42,509 nt of DNA. Source: Thermohalobaculum sp038528605 (GTDB taxonomy: Bacteria; Pseudomonadota; Alphaproteobacteria; Rhodobacterales; Rhodobacteraceae). Within the stretch, counting starts at the first letter, position 1. The number at the start of each line of letters is the position of its first letter. Below are positions 33,486-42,452 of the stretch, piece after piece. The stretch is taken from contig JBCBEP010000015.1 of NCBI GenBank assembly GCA_038528605.1, positions 1-42,509 on the forward strand, given 5' to 3'. The notes below the pieces were generated by a model. It did not search any database. It had not been told where the DNA came from and saw only the letters and a list, made by a program, of their open reading frames with translations. Made by a program: the position numbers and the translations under genes.

Positions 33486-33644
33486 CACAAAGGAAAGAGC
33501 GCCACCGGAAAATTCCGGCGGCGCTTTCTTAGGCGGGGGTACTGCGCAGCTTCTTCTAGGGTGGGGAAATCGTTGCCGGCCCGACGCTGGGAGCGAGGGT
33601 GGGGTGGATGCGCGCCGAACCGACAACGAAACGCTGCTTGCACC
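33486..33644 (-). ncRNA. Candidate small RNA, rod-like, about 160 nt
   Basis: A minus-strand promoter (see its entry) and a strong hairpin enclose about 160 bases with no coding frame of merit. The RNA folds into one long rod: GGTGC near the 5' end with GTACC, GCAGC with GCTGC, CGTTGTCGG (33616-33633 region) with CCGGCAACG, and TCGGCGC with GCGTCGG. The apical loop and the 3' internal bulge are both C-rich (CCACCCCACCCT, CCCCACCCT) and unpaired, like loops that block ribosome-binding sites. The rod shape recalls 6S RNA, but the location is not the zapA-linked one and I cannot match a family. Ends are approximate. Confidence 0.5.
33493..33530 (-). terminator. Strong hairpin ending the candidate small RNA
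   Basis: On the minus strand GCGCCGCCGG pairs with CCGGTGGCGC (one G-U) around an AATTTT loop, extended by AAAG/CTTT across a one- or two-base bulge, and followed by TCTTTCCTTT. It lies between the candidate RNA and the NDUFS4-like gene. The AT-rich arms flank both sides, so it could also work on the plus strand. Confidence 0.6.
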
Positions 33645-33647
33645 ATT

Positions 33648-33677
33648 GTGATACACGCATGGCGCGAGCCAGGTCAA
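33648..33677 (-). promoter_or_regulatory. Promoter of the candidate small RNA
   Basis: On the minus strand TTGACC (33672-33677) is followed by 18 bases and TATCAC (33648-33653). The layout equals that of the tRNA-Gln promoter (TTGACA, 18 bases, TATCTC). Start is predicted near 33641-33645. Confidence 0.5.
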
Positions 33678-33920
33678 CGCGCATTCGCTGTCACGTGGCG
33701 GAAATGTGAAGCCTCGCGTAATTCCAGTAACTTGTCGCCATCAGGGCCGTACTCGGCGCGTGGCTGTTGCGTATTCACAACCCGTCCCGATGCGGTGCAG
33801 CAGCGGGACAGGGTGAGTCGCCGCGCGCCCCGCCACCGCCGCGGGCACCTTGCGGCATAGCGGGCGCTTGCCCGGGGCGCGCCGCCGGGCCATATCCGCC
33901 GGATCTCAGGGAGACGCCGC
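33654..33920. other. Remaining gene-free region upstream of uvrB
   Basis: Apart from the small-RNA promoter this stretch holds no recognised gene. It must contain the uvrB promoter on the plus strand, but I see no strong -35/-10 pair and no perfect GAAC-N7-GAAC box. A loose inverted repeat (GTCCCG...CGGGAC) lies about 100-125 bases before uvrB. Confidence 0.45.
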
Positions 33921-36116
<2,196 letters not shown>

Positions 36117-36205
36117 GGTCTCGCCCCGCCGGCGCGATTGCCGCCCGATCGCTGCCCGATCCCGCCTTAACGTGCCGTGTGTCACAGTCGCCCGTGTTCC
36201 GGACG

Positions 36206-36237
36206 TTGACAGTACCGCCTCCCATCCGTGATGGGAG
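36206..36237 (+). promoter_or_regulatory. Candidate promoter with overlapping inverted repeat
   Basis: TTGACA (36206-36211) is a perfect -35. Seventeen bases later TGATGG is a poor -10, but the perfect inverted repeat CTCCCATC-CGT-GATGGGAG (36219-36237) overlies it, as an operator would. It lies between uvrB and the methyltransferase gene and argues that the methyltransferase starts at 36282, downstream of it. Confidence 0.4.
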
Positions 36238-36281
36238 CATCACGAAGCGGGCTTGTGGCCGCGGGCTTGGGGGCCCATCGC

Positions 36282-36926
36282 ATGTCGCTACGCTATCTGC
36301 CGTTCCGGGCGTTCCAGGCGGTGCTACTCCGCTTTTCCGCCCATCAGCGCGCCAAGCGGACGGAGCGGTTCGTCGAACTCATGGCACCCCGCCCTGGCAT
36401 GCGCGTGATCGATCTCGGCGGCCAACCGGAAAGCTGGGCAGACATTCCGGGCCCCCTCGACATCACCATCGTCAACCTGCCCGGCATCGTCGTCACCCCG
36501 CTCGCCGCGGGGGACCACCGCATCACGCTGGTGGAGGGCGATGCCTGCAACCTCGCGACCTATGAGGACCAGAGCTTCGATCTCGCCTTCTCGAACAGCG
36601 TCATCGAGCATGTGGGCGATGCCGAAGCCCGCGCGGCCCTGGCGCAGGAGGCCCGGCGCCTCGCCCCCGCCTACTGGGTCCAGACCCCGTCCATCTGGTT
36701 CCCGATGGAGGCGCATACCGGCATGCCCTTCTGGTGGTTCTACCCCGAGGCGCTTCGAAACTGGCTGAAGGAGCGCTGGCGCCACCGCCTGCCCGCCTGG
36801 ACCGAAATGATCGACGGCACCACGGTCCTCCACCGCCGCGAACTCGAAACCCTCTTCCCCGAAGCCCACATCTGGACCGAACGCGTCGCCACCCTCCCTA
36901 AATCCTACATAGCCTGGCACCGCTGA
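36282..36926 (+). CDS. Class I SAM-dependent methyltransferase
   Basis: A 214-residue methyltransferase. Motif I is MRVIDLGGQPESWADI (about 40-55), with the Gly-rich SAM loop reduced to DLGGQPE; the SAM-ribose acidic residue region is DITIVNLPG (about 61-69); motif post I is LVEGDACNLATYEDQSFDLAFSNSVIEHV (about 83-111). A Trp-rich C-terminal region (WVQTPSIWFPMEAHTGMPFWWFYPEALRNWL) is typical of a group found with polysaccharide genes, so a sugar or lipid carrier may be the substrate; this is inference. ATG at 36282 has GGGGG upstream; an in-frame GTG at 36228 is possible. Confidence 0.82.
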   Translation: MSLRYLPFRAFQAVLLRFSAHQRAKRTERFVELMAPRPGMRVIDLGGQPESWADIPGPLDITIVNLPGIVVTPLAAGDHRITLVEGDACNLATYEDQSFDLAFSNSVIEHVGDAEARAALAQEARRLAPAYWVQTPSIWFPMEAHTGMPFWWFYPEALRNWLKERWRHRLPAWTEMIDGTTVLHRRELETLFPEAHIWTERVATLPKSYIAWHR

Positions 36927-37404
36927 CACCACGTGGGCCCACCAGCTATTGGCAAGACGGCAGCCATGAGAAACGGTCGTCTCCGATCATCGATTGCTGG
37001 GCCGTGGGATCAGAGATGTTGTTGCGTTCAAGAAGCTTTGCCAGAGCTATCCCGAGTTCTGCGAGGTTATGGAAACCCTTAACGGAGGCCGAAGCGGTCG
37101 TCCGCGGCTCAGCGGCAACCTGTGAACAAGGGCTTGGTAAGGTCACGCGGCGGCGCACCAAATCGTCCCTACAAGCACCCTGGTGGCTGGCGGTCTCGGC
37201 CCTTTGCGGACCTGCGTCCAACACTTCACAGCGGCGATGCGCTGCCCGGTTCCTGCAATGCGCTGCGTAGCAAGAACCGGGTTGCCCTCAGGTCGGTCTT
37301 CAAGGCGTTCGCATGCCGAGCGATGCGTGAAGCGAGGCGCACACGGTGGTCGCCGAGTAGGAGCGTCATCGAACGTCCGTATCCCGGGGAAGATGGGTCC
37401 GTGC
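36927..37404. other. 478-bp lower-GC region without a recognisable gene
   Basis: This stretch lies between the convergent methyltransferase and LysR genes and is visibly less GC-rich than the genes to its left. Short frames exist on both strands, the best being a 92-codon minus-strand frame at 36946-37224 with a helical segment (GFHNLAELGIALAKLLERNN), but none has a good ribosome site or a family match I know. It may be remnant DNA from an old insertion. No inverted terminal repeats or target duplications are evident. Confidence 0.45.
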
Positions 37405-38286
37405 TCACTCACGCATGGTCGTCGCCACAAAGCTGATCAGAGCGTCGAGCGCTGGTCGACTTTCATTGGCCCGGAAGGCCATACCGTTCTGCAATACGAT
37501 GGGGCAGTGCTGGATTGGAATGGCTGCAACATGGTCTGGGGCGCAGCTATGTAGTTCTGCCGGCACCAGCGCCGTACCTATCCCCGCCGATGCCGCGCCG
37601 ACAGCAGAGAGAAAGGAGCGCGCTTCTGCAGCGATTTTGGGCGAGATGCCGAGGCCGTATGCGCTGCTGATGAAGGCATCGTAAAGGCGCGGTGCACGGC
37701 GGCGGCCGAAGAAAATGATCGGCGCTTGCAGGACTTCCTCCCAAGACAGGCAGTCGCTCTCTGGCCCCGAAGCCCTCCGCTGAAGTGCCAGAAACTGCCA
37801 GGGTGGCAACGGCAGCATCTCTATATCGGTGCGGTCAAGCGGCGGGTGTAAAAACCCCAGGTCGATCTCGCGGACCGCCAGGGCGTTCTCCTGATCCACC
37901 GTGCCGAATTCGCGTATCTCCACCTCAATCTCGGGGTTGGCATCTCGGAAGCGGCCGACGACTTCCGGCGCGCGGCCCAGCATGGCGACCGTCGTCATGG
38001 CCACACGAAGCATCTGTTCCTTGCCGCTCTTCATCGCATCTGCCACGCGGCGGGCACGCTCAAGCCGGTCCAGGATGGCGCGTGCTTCGAAGACAAAGCG
38101 ATGCCCGAGCGCCGACAGCCTCACTTCCCGCCGGCTCCGCAGGAAGAGTGGCGCTCCAACTTCGTCTTCCAGCCGCTGGATCTGTACGGAGAGGACAGAC
38201 TGCGCCACCCCGGCCCGCTTTGCGGCCCGCCCGAAATGCAGTTCCTCGGCCAGAAGAACAAAGAGGCGGAGGCGTTTGAGCTCCAT
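37405..38286 (-). CDS. LysR-type transcriptional regulator
   Basis: A 293-residue LysR regulator. The N-terminal winged helix-turn-helix is MELKRLRLFVLLAEELHFGRAAKRAGVAQSVLSVQIQRLEDEVGAPLFLRSRREVRLSALG (about 1-61), followed by a linker helix and a two-lobe effector domain (about 88-293; MLRVAMTTVAMLGRAPEVVGRFRDANPEIEVEIREF). The HQPPLD-type effector loop appears as FLHPPLDRTDIEMLPL, close to BenM/CatM-like members that bind aromatic acids, but the ligand is unknown. It is divergent from the beta-propeller gene, with 129 bases and two inverted repeats between, so it probably controls that gene and itself. Confidence 0.92.
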   Translation of the reverse strand: MELKRLRLFVLLAEELHFGRAAKRAGVAQSVLSVQIQRLEDEVGAPLFLRSRREVRLSALGHRFVFEARAILDRLERARRVADAMKSGKEQMLRVAMTTVAMLGRAPEVVGRFRDANPEIEVEIREFGTVDQENALAVREIDLGFLHPPLDRTDIEMLPLPPWQFLALQRRASGPESDCLSWEEVLQAPIIFFGRRRAPRLYDAFISSAYGLGISPKIAAEARSFLSAVGAASAGIGTALVPAELHSCAPDHVAAIPIQHCPIVLQNGMAFRANESRPALDALISFVATTMRE

Positions 38287-38302
38287 CTAACACTCACAAT
38301 AG

Positions 38303-38328
38303 CTATTGATCGGAAAACACGATTATAG
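38303..38328. promoter_or_regulatory. Candidate LysR operator (interrupted inverted repeat)
   Basis: CTAT-tg-ATC (38303-38311) faces GAT-ta-TAG (38321-38328) across nine bases, an imperfect dyad with the AT-rich T-N11-A character of LysR sites, 17 bases upstream of the LysR start. It could be the recognition site for the regulator on the intergenic strand shared with the propeller gene. Confidence 0.45.
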
Positions 38329-38373
38329 GCCCAAGACTGCGAATTTCAGAACCGTGAGTAGGCTTCTAGCTGT

Positions 38374-38391
38374 TTCAGGGAGGTCCCTGAA
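38374..38391 (+). promoter_or_regulatory. Perfect palindrome upstream of the beta-propeller gene
   Basis: TTCAGGGA (38374-38381) and TCCCTGAA (38384-38391) form an exact inverted repeat with a two-base centre, 24 bases before the propeller ATG. As RNA the two-base loop is tight, so a protein operator is more likely than a hairpin. The AGGGA core is not the usual LysR motif; the binder is unknown. Confidence 0.4.
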
Positions 38392-38415
38392 GCTCTTGAG
38401 ACGGAGGTATCTGCC

Positions 38416-39720
38416 ATGCTTCGACCACTTGGGGTGGCTTGCGCCTTATCCCTGATCACGATGACACAGGGGCTCGCCGAGGACGGGTCTCCCTATGCCA
38501 GCTTCCAGGGCGGGAAGCTCATCGCCATCAGCGATGGGGACATGTTGGCGTCAGCCTATGTGACCGGGCAGCTCGGACCACAGGAAAGCGCCGACACCTT
38601 GATGGTCGCAACGGTCAGTCCCGACCTCGGAGAGCTGAGCCTCGCAACCGTAGAGGTCTCGAACTCCGTGGCCGGTGCGCCGACCGCGGTGGCGGTCACA
38701 CCCGACGGCAGGTTCGCTGTCGTTTCCGAGTCCTTCGGGCAGCGCGGCTCTGATGCCACGGGCTTCCGCGATCTCCCCATAGGCTCCCTGCTGACCCTGG
38801 TCGACATCTCGAACACAGCGTCCCCCACCGTCGTGCAGCGCCTCGAGGTGGGCAAACGTCCGGAAGGGCTGTCCCTCAGTCCCGCAGGCGACATCGTGGC
38901 GGTCGCCATGCATCCCGCAGACGGGCGCGGCATCGCATTCGTCCCCCTCAACGATGGCCAGCTGGGAACACCCAGTTACGCTGCAGTATCAGGAACAGAG
39001 GCCGGCGATCGCCTCAGCCATGTGGAGTGGCACCCCTCCGGCGATTTTGTGGCGATCACAGACGTGAACCGCGCCATCGTGCGCTTCGCGCAGGTCGTCC
39101 GGGGCGAGACGGGCGTGACGCTCGAAGCTTGGGGCAATCCGGTGCTGACCTCGAAATTTCCCTTCATGGGCCGCTTCACCCCGGACGGGCAGTTTTTCCT
39201 AACCGGCAATCTCTACTGGGGCAGCGATGTCGTCGGCATCTGGACTGAGGCACCGGCTGGGGATGTCACGGCCATTCGCTTTGCGGCCGAGGCAGGCGAG
39301 AACGGGCCTCGCCATTTCCTCGTCGGCCGCGCGGCCACAGGGATCTCGCCCGAAGGCATCGCCGTCTCGCCCGACGGGCAGTGGGTGGTGACGACCAATC
39401 TTGAGGTCTCCTACGCGCCGGCCGAGGATCCGCGCCACACGCCTTTCTCGTCGCTCACGCTGATCCGGATTATGCCAGAGACCGGTCGCCTGACGACCGT
39501 CGGCACCTACACCTTTGACGGCATTCTGCCCGAGGCCGCCGTCTGGGACGCCTCCAGCAGGTTTGTCGCCGTGGTCAACTACGACCAGCTAGATCCGATG
39601 ACGCAGGGCGGTTCCATCGACTTCTGGAAGCTCGTATCCGCGCCGAGCCCCATGCTGGTGAAGATGCGCCAGTCGTTACCGACACCGCACGGCCCCCACT
39701 CGATCGTCCGCACCAACTGA
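38416..39720 (+). CDS. Secreted beta-propeller (lactonase/YncE-like) protein
   Basis: A 434-residue exported protein with signal peptide at about 1-21 (LITMTQGLAE). The mature part has regular 40- to 50-residue blades with repeated 'VTPDGRFAVVS', 'LSLSPAGDIVAVAM', 'WHPSGDFVAIT', 'FTPDGQFFLTG', 'VSPDGQWVVTTN' signatures, so it is a seven-bladed-propeller of the lactonase/YncE group. Enzymatic members open lactones; others only bind. Catalytic residues cannot be assigned by eye. GGAGG lies just ahead of the ATG. It is divergent from LysR and ends at a strong hairpin. Its GC content is lower than the surrounding genes, suggesting acquisition. Confidence 0.8.
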   Translation: MLRPLGVACALSLITMTQGLAEDGSPYASFQGGKLIAISDGDMLASAYVTGQLGPQESADTLMVATVSPDLGELSLATVEVSNSVAGAPTAVAVTPDGRFAVVSESFGQRGSDATGFRDLPIGSLLTLVDISNTASPTVVQRLEVGKRPEGLSLSPAGDIVAVAMHPADGRGIAFVPLNDGQLGTPSYAAVSGTEAGDRLSHVEWHPSGDFVAITDVNRAIVRFAQVVRGETGVTLEAWGNPVLTSKFPFMGRFTPDGQFFLTGNLYWGSDVVGIWTEAPAGDVTAIRFAAEAGENGPRHFLVGRAATGISPEGIAVSPDGQWVVTTNLEVSYAPAEDPRHTPFSSLTLIRIMPETGRLTTVGTYTFDGILPEAAVWDASSRFVAVVNYDQLDPMTQGGSIDFWKLVSAPSPMLVKMRQSLPTPHGPHSIVRTN

Positions 39721-39730
39721 GGGCTCAACC

Positions 39731-39763
39731 AGACCTACGGCGCCGACCCGGCGCCGTAGGTCT
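39731..39763 (+). terminator. Perfect 15-bp hairpin after the beta-propeller gene
   Basis: AGACCTACGGCGCCG (39731-39745) and CGGCGCCGTAGGTCT (39749-39763) pair perfectly with an ACC loop, ten bases after the stop codon. No T-run follows, but the stem is strong and probably ends or protects the message. It marks the right border of the lower-GC segment. Confidence 0.6.
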
Positions 39764-39989
39764 GCCCATTTCGGCCGTTGAGTGGCACCTCGGACATCGC
39801 GGGCGCGGGATGCCGAAACTGCCGATCGCTGCCGGCAGCGTGGTGCCCCGGTTCTGTCCGTGCCCGATCTCAGCGCCGTTCCTCCCTCCTTTCGCCCTCC
39901 AGGGTCAAGGCGGGCACGCCGCTGCCGCTTCCGCTCGCCGGGAAGCTGGGAATGACCAATTCGCAACACCGGGGCGCCCAGATTCTCAA

Positions 39990-40003
39990 CTGATGCAAAT
40001 CAA
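39990..40003 (+). promoter_or_regulatory. FNR/FnrL-type box
   Basis: CTGAT-GCAA-ATCAA matches the TTGAT-N4-ATCAA consensus in nine of ten positions. A good -10, GATAAT (40006-40011), follows directly. The box sits where the -35/-10 spacer would be, so an FNR/CRP-family regulator bound there would more likely repress than activate, unless a later start is used. It lies 87 bases upstream of the outer-membrane barrel gene. Confidence 0.5.
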
Positions 40004-40039
40004 GGGATAATCGCGCGATCTCGCGTCTCTCGCAGTCGT

Positions 40040-40057
40040 GGAGCCCACCGGGGCTCC
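40040..40057 (+). other. Leader hairpin of the outer-membrane barrel gene
   Basis: GGAGCCC (40040-40046) pairs with GGGCTCC (40051-40057) around an ACCG loop, between the predicted transcription start near 40018 and the ribosome site at 40074-40080. It may stabilise the message. Confidence 0.4.
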
Positions 40058-40089
40058 GGCCACGACCACGACGAGAAGGAGTGCGTGAG

Positions 40090-41022
40090 ATGAGAGGACT
40101 GATTGGGATCGCCACGGCGGCCGCCCTGCTGCCGGCCACCGCAGTGTCGGATGACGGGTTCTTCGGGCTCGACCTCGAGGGGACAATCGGCGAGGGCGGC
40201 TTCGAGCGCTATGCGCCGCCGCTCCTGAACCCGGTCTTCAACGAGACGCCCCACATCACCACCGAGGCGAAGCCCTTCGTCGCCTATCACGACATTCCGG
40301 ACGACTTCCTCTCCGGCGGCGGCCGCGTCATCGCCGCAGGCCTCCAGCTTCGCGCCGCCATCACCGAGCGCTTCGGCCTCATCGCCACGCTCGATGGCTA
40401 CACGGATGTGGGCTTCGATGGTGTGCTGTCGGACGATGGCGGCTTCAACGATCTCGGCTTCGGCGCGAAATACGCCTTCATCATGGATCCGGAGGCGGGC
40501 GTGATCGCCACCGCGGGCCTGCGCTACCAGGCGCCCATCGGCAACCTCAACACCGATGTCATCGGGCTCGACGGCAGCAATATCGACCTCAACGGCACCG
40601 GCGCGGGCTACATCAACCCGTTCGTCACCGCCCTCTACCAGACCGGTCCGGTCACGCTGCAAGGCTCGGTCGGCGGGCAGATCGCGCTCTCCGACGATAA
40701 CTGGACCTTCATCCACGCCTCGGCCCATGCGAGCTACGAGCTTGATGGCGGCTTCTACCCCTTCGCCGAGCTCAACATCCTCGCCCCCGTCGATGGCGGC
40801 AACTCGGTGGTCAACGATCTCGGCCTCGTGAACCTCACGGGCGCGGACCTCGCCGATATCGGCGCCTCCGATCCCCGCACCATGGTGCTGATCGGCGGCG
40901 GCCTTCGCTATCGGCTCACCGACCACGCCATCGTCGGCGTCGGCGGGGAGGCGAACGTGACCAACCGCGAGGACACGATCTACGGCTTCCGCTTCATCGC
41001 CGACGCGGTGATCCACTTCTGA
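40090..41022 (+). CDS. Outer-membrane beta-barrel protein
   Basis: A 310-residue protein with a short signal peptide (about 1-19, MRGLIGIATAAALLPATAVS) and an alternating hydrophobic barrel pattern: NDLGFGAKYAFIMDPEAGVIATAGLRYQAPIG, GYINPFVTALYQTGPVTLQGSVGGQIAL, FIHASAHASYELDGGFYPFAELNIL, and the terminal YGFRFIADAVIHF with the C-terminal Phe used for barrel assembly. It is not a match to any porin family I can name. AAGGAG lies before the ATG at 40090. The upstream FNR-type box suggests oxygen- or redox-linked expression. Confidence 0.78.
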   Translation: MRGLIGIATAAALLPATAVSDDGFFGLDLEGTIGEGGFERYAPPLLNPVFNETPHITTEAKPFVAYHDIPDDFLSGGGRVIAAGLQLRAAITERFGLIATLDGYTDVGFDGVLSDDGGFNDLGFGAKYAFIMDPEAGVIATAGLRYQAPIGNLNTDVIGLDGSNIDLNGTGAGYINPFVTALYQTGPVTLQGSVGGQIALSDDNWTFIHASAHASYELDGGFYPFAELNILAPVDGGNSVVNDLGLVNLTGADLADIGASDPRTMVLIGGGLRYRLTDHAIVGVGGEANVTNREDTIYGFRFIADAVIHF

Positions 41023-41049
41023 AGAACGCGCGCGGGTGCCTGCCTCTGC

Positions 41050-42111
41050 TCAGGCGCCCGCGCGTTCCGCGAAGTCGAGCGCGATGCGGGCGAGCCGGGG
41101 CACATCCGCGCCCATCCCCAGCGCCGCTTCGTCCGCCGCGTTCCCCGCCAGCCCCCGCGCATAGACCCCCTGCAGGATCGCGGCGAGGCGGAAGGCGTTG
41201 TAGGCGATCAGCAGGTCGAGATCCGGCACGTTGTCCCGCCCCGTCGCCGCTGCGTAGCGCGCCGCCATCGCGGCGATGTCGGGGATACCCAGTGCCTCGA
41301 GATCCGCCTCCGCCAGCCCCCAGCGCAGATCGGCCGGGAAGGCCCAGGTCATCAGGAAGTAACTGAGGTCTGCGAGCGGGTGGCCGAGCGTCGACAGCTC
41401 CCAATCGAGCACCGCCACTACGTCCGGCCCCTCCGGCGCCAGCATGGCATTGTCGAGCCGGTAGTCGCCATGGACAAGGCATGTCTCGTCCGGAAGGCCC
41501 GCCACCGCACCGGGCAGCCACTCCATCAGCCGCGCCATCTCCTGCAGCACGGGCCCCGCGCCCGCAGGCGCTTCCGGCCCCGCCGTTGCCCGGTACTGCG
41601 TCGACCAGCGCGCCACCTGCCGCTGGATATAGCCGCCGGGCCGCCCGAAATCGGAAAGACCGGCAGCCGCCACGTCCACGCAATGCAGCGCCGCCAGCGT
41701 GTCGATCAGCGCTTCGTAGACCGCCGTCCGGTCCGCCGGCGCCATCCCCGGCAGGCGCGTATCGAAGAGCACCCGGCCCTCGACGAAGCGCATGAGATAG
41801 AAGGCCGCGCCGATCACGCCCGCGTCGTCGCAGTAGTGAAGCACCGGCGGCACGGGGAAGCGCTGCGCGCCCAGCGCCGCCATCACCCGGTATTCCCGGT
41901 CGATCGCATGGGCCGAGGGCAGCAGGTCCCCCGGCGGCTTCCGGCGCAGCACATAGGCACCTGAGGGCGTGTCGAGCCGATAGGTCGGGTTCGATTGCCC
42001 GCCGCTGAACTGCCGCGCCTCGATCGGGCCCGTGAACCCCGGCACGGCGCGCACGAGATACGCTTCAAGCCGCGCCCGGTCGAGCGCGAGGCGCACACCG
42101 CCCCTATCCAT
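41050..42111 (-). CDS. APH-family phosphotransferase (ACAD10-like)
   Basis: A 353-residue kinase-fold protein. The glycine-rich loop region is ARQFSGGQSNPTYRLDTPSGAYVLRRKPPG (about 33-62) with the ATP-binding Lys in LRRKPPG. The catalytic loop is CLVHGDYRLDNAML (about 208-221; Asp of HGDYxxDN) and the metal-binding Asp lies in VAVLDWELSTLGHPLADLSYFLM (about 231-253). This branch is annotated as 'phosphotransferase family protein' and resembles the kinase half of ACAD10/11, which phosphorylates 4-hydroxy acyl-CoAs; a role in fatty or hydroxy-acid catabolism is inference. ATG at 42111 is used; an in-frame GTG at 42135 is possible. Confidence 0.87.
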   Translation of the reverse strand: MDRGGVRLALDRARLEAYLVRAVPGFTGPIEARQFSGGQSNPTYRLDTPSGAYVLRRKPPGDLLPSAHAIDREYRVMAALGAQRFPVPPVLHYCDDAGVIGAAFYLMRFVEGRVLFDTRLPGMAPADRTAVYEALIDTLAALHCVDVAAAGLSDFGRPGGYIQRQVARWSTQYRATAGPEAPAGAGPVLQEMARLMEWLPGAVAGLPDETCLVHGDYRLDNAMLAPEGPDVVAVLDWELSTLGHPLADLSYFLMTWAFPADLRWGLAEADLEALGIPDIAAMAARYAAATGRDNVPDLDLLIAYNAFRLAAILQGVYARGLAGNAADEAALGMGADVPRLARIALDFAERAGA

Positions 42112-42370
42112 CAACGCATCCAGAGCGCATGGCACATGCGGGAGTTGCCACCAATTTCAAAGAGCGTCGCAGAAGCCTTTTCATGGCCTCGCTTATCGCC
42201 GCCGGCCTCCCCTTGGGCAAGGTTCAGGCGCCGCGAGACCCACGATGCATGCACGCAACAGGCGTTGCGTGAATCCATCTGCCAGCGCGCGCTGGGAATA
42301 TGCGCCGCGAAATGAACTCATTTTCGCGGTACATGAGGGATGTTAACGGTCCTGCGGGACAGTTGGCATG

Positions 42371-42452
42371 CGAGGGACGGCTGGTGGTCCGGTCCTCGTG
42401 TTTTCTCCTCCCTGTCGACTCGGCCGCGCCTCGTGCGCGGCCCCTTTTTTTT
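42371..42452 (+). ncRNA. Candidate CU-rich small RNA ending in a terminator
   Basis: A stem (CGAGG 42371-42375 with CCTCG 42394-42398, extended by AC/GT past a bulged G) is followed by an unpaired stretch TTTTCTCCTCCCT (42401-42413) and a classic terminator. The UCCUCCC element is an anti-Shine-Dalgarno motif; the order stem, UUU-CCUCCC, terminator matches the alphaproteobacterial alpha-r8/suhB (MmgR) sRNA pattern, which has one or two such motifs. The 5' end is not fixed; the RNA may begin 30-60 bases earlier. No coding gene on the plus strand explains this terminator. Confidence 0.5.
42422..42452 (+). terminator. Factor-independent terminator
   Basis: GGCCGCGC (42422-42429) pairs with GCGCGGCC (42435-42442) across a CTCGT loop, followed by CC and an eight-base T-run (42445-42452). 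This is the best factor-independent terminator in the window and it points rightwards on the plus strand. Confidence 0.85.

Noticed and set aside
33617..33631. GAAC-N7-GAAA near uvrB as a LexA box
   Set aside because: One base off the consensus, about 290 bases upstream of uvrB and inside the small-RNA candidate. UvrB may be SOS-controlled, but this site is not good evidence.
33486..33644. Small RNA as 6S RNA
   Set aside because: The rod shape is suggestive, but I could not match 6S sequence motifs, and the usual zapA-linked context is absent. Left unassigned.
36946..37224. 92-codon minus-strand frame as a gene
   Set aside because: No ribosome-binding site, no family match and Arg/Ser-rich odd composition over its first half; kept only as an unassigned region.
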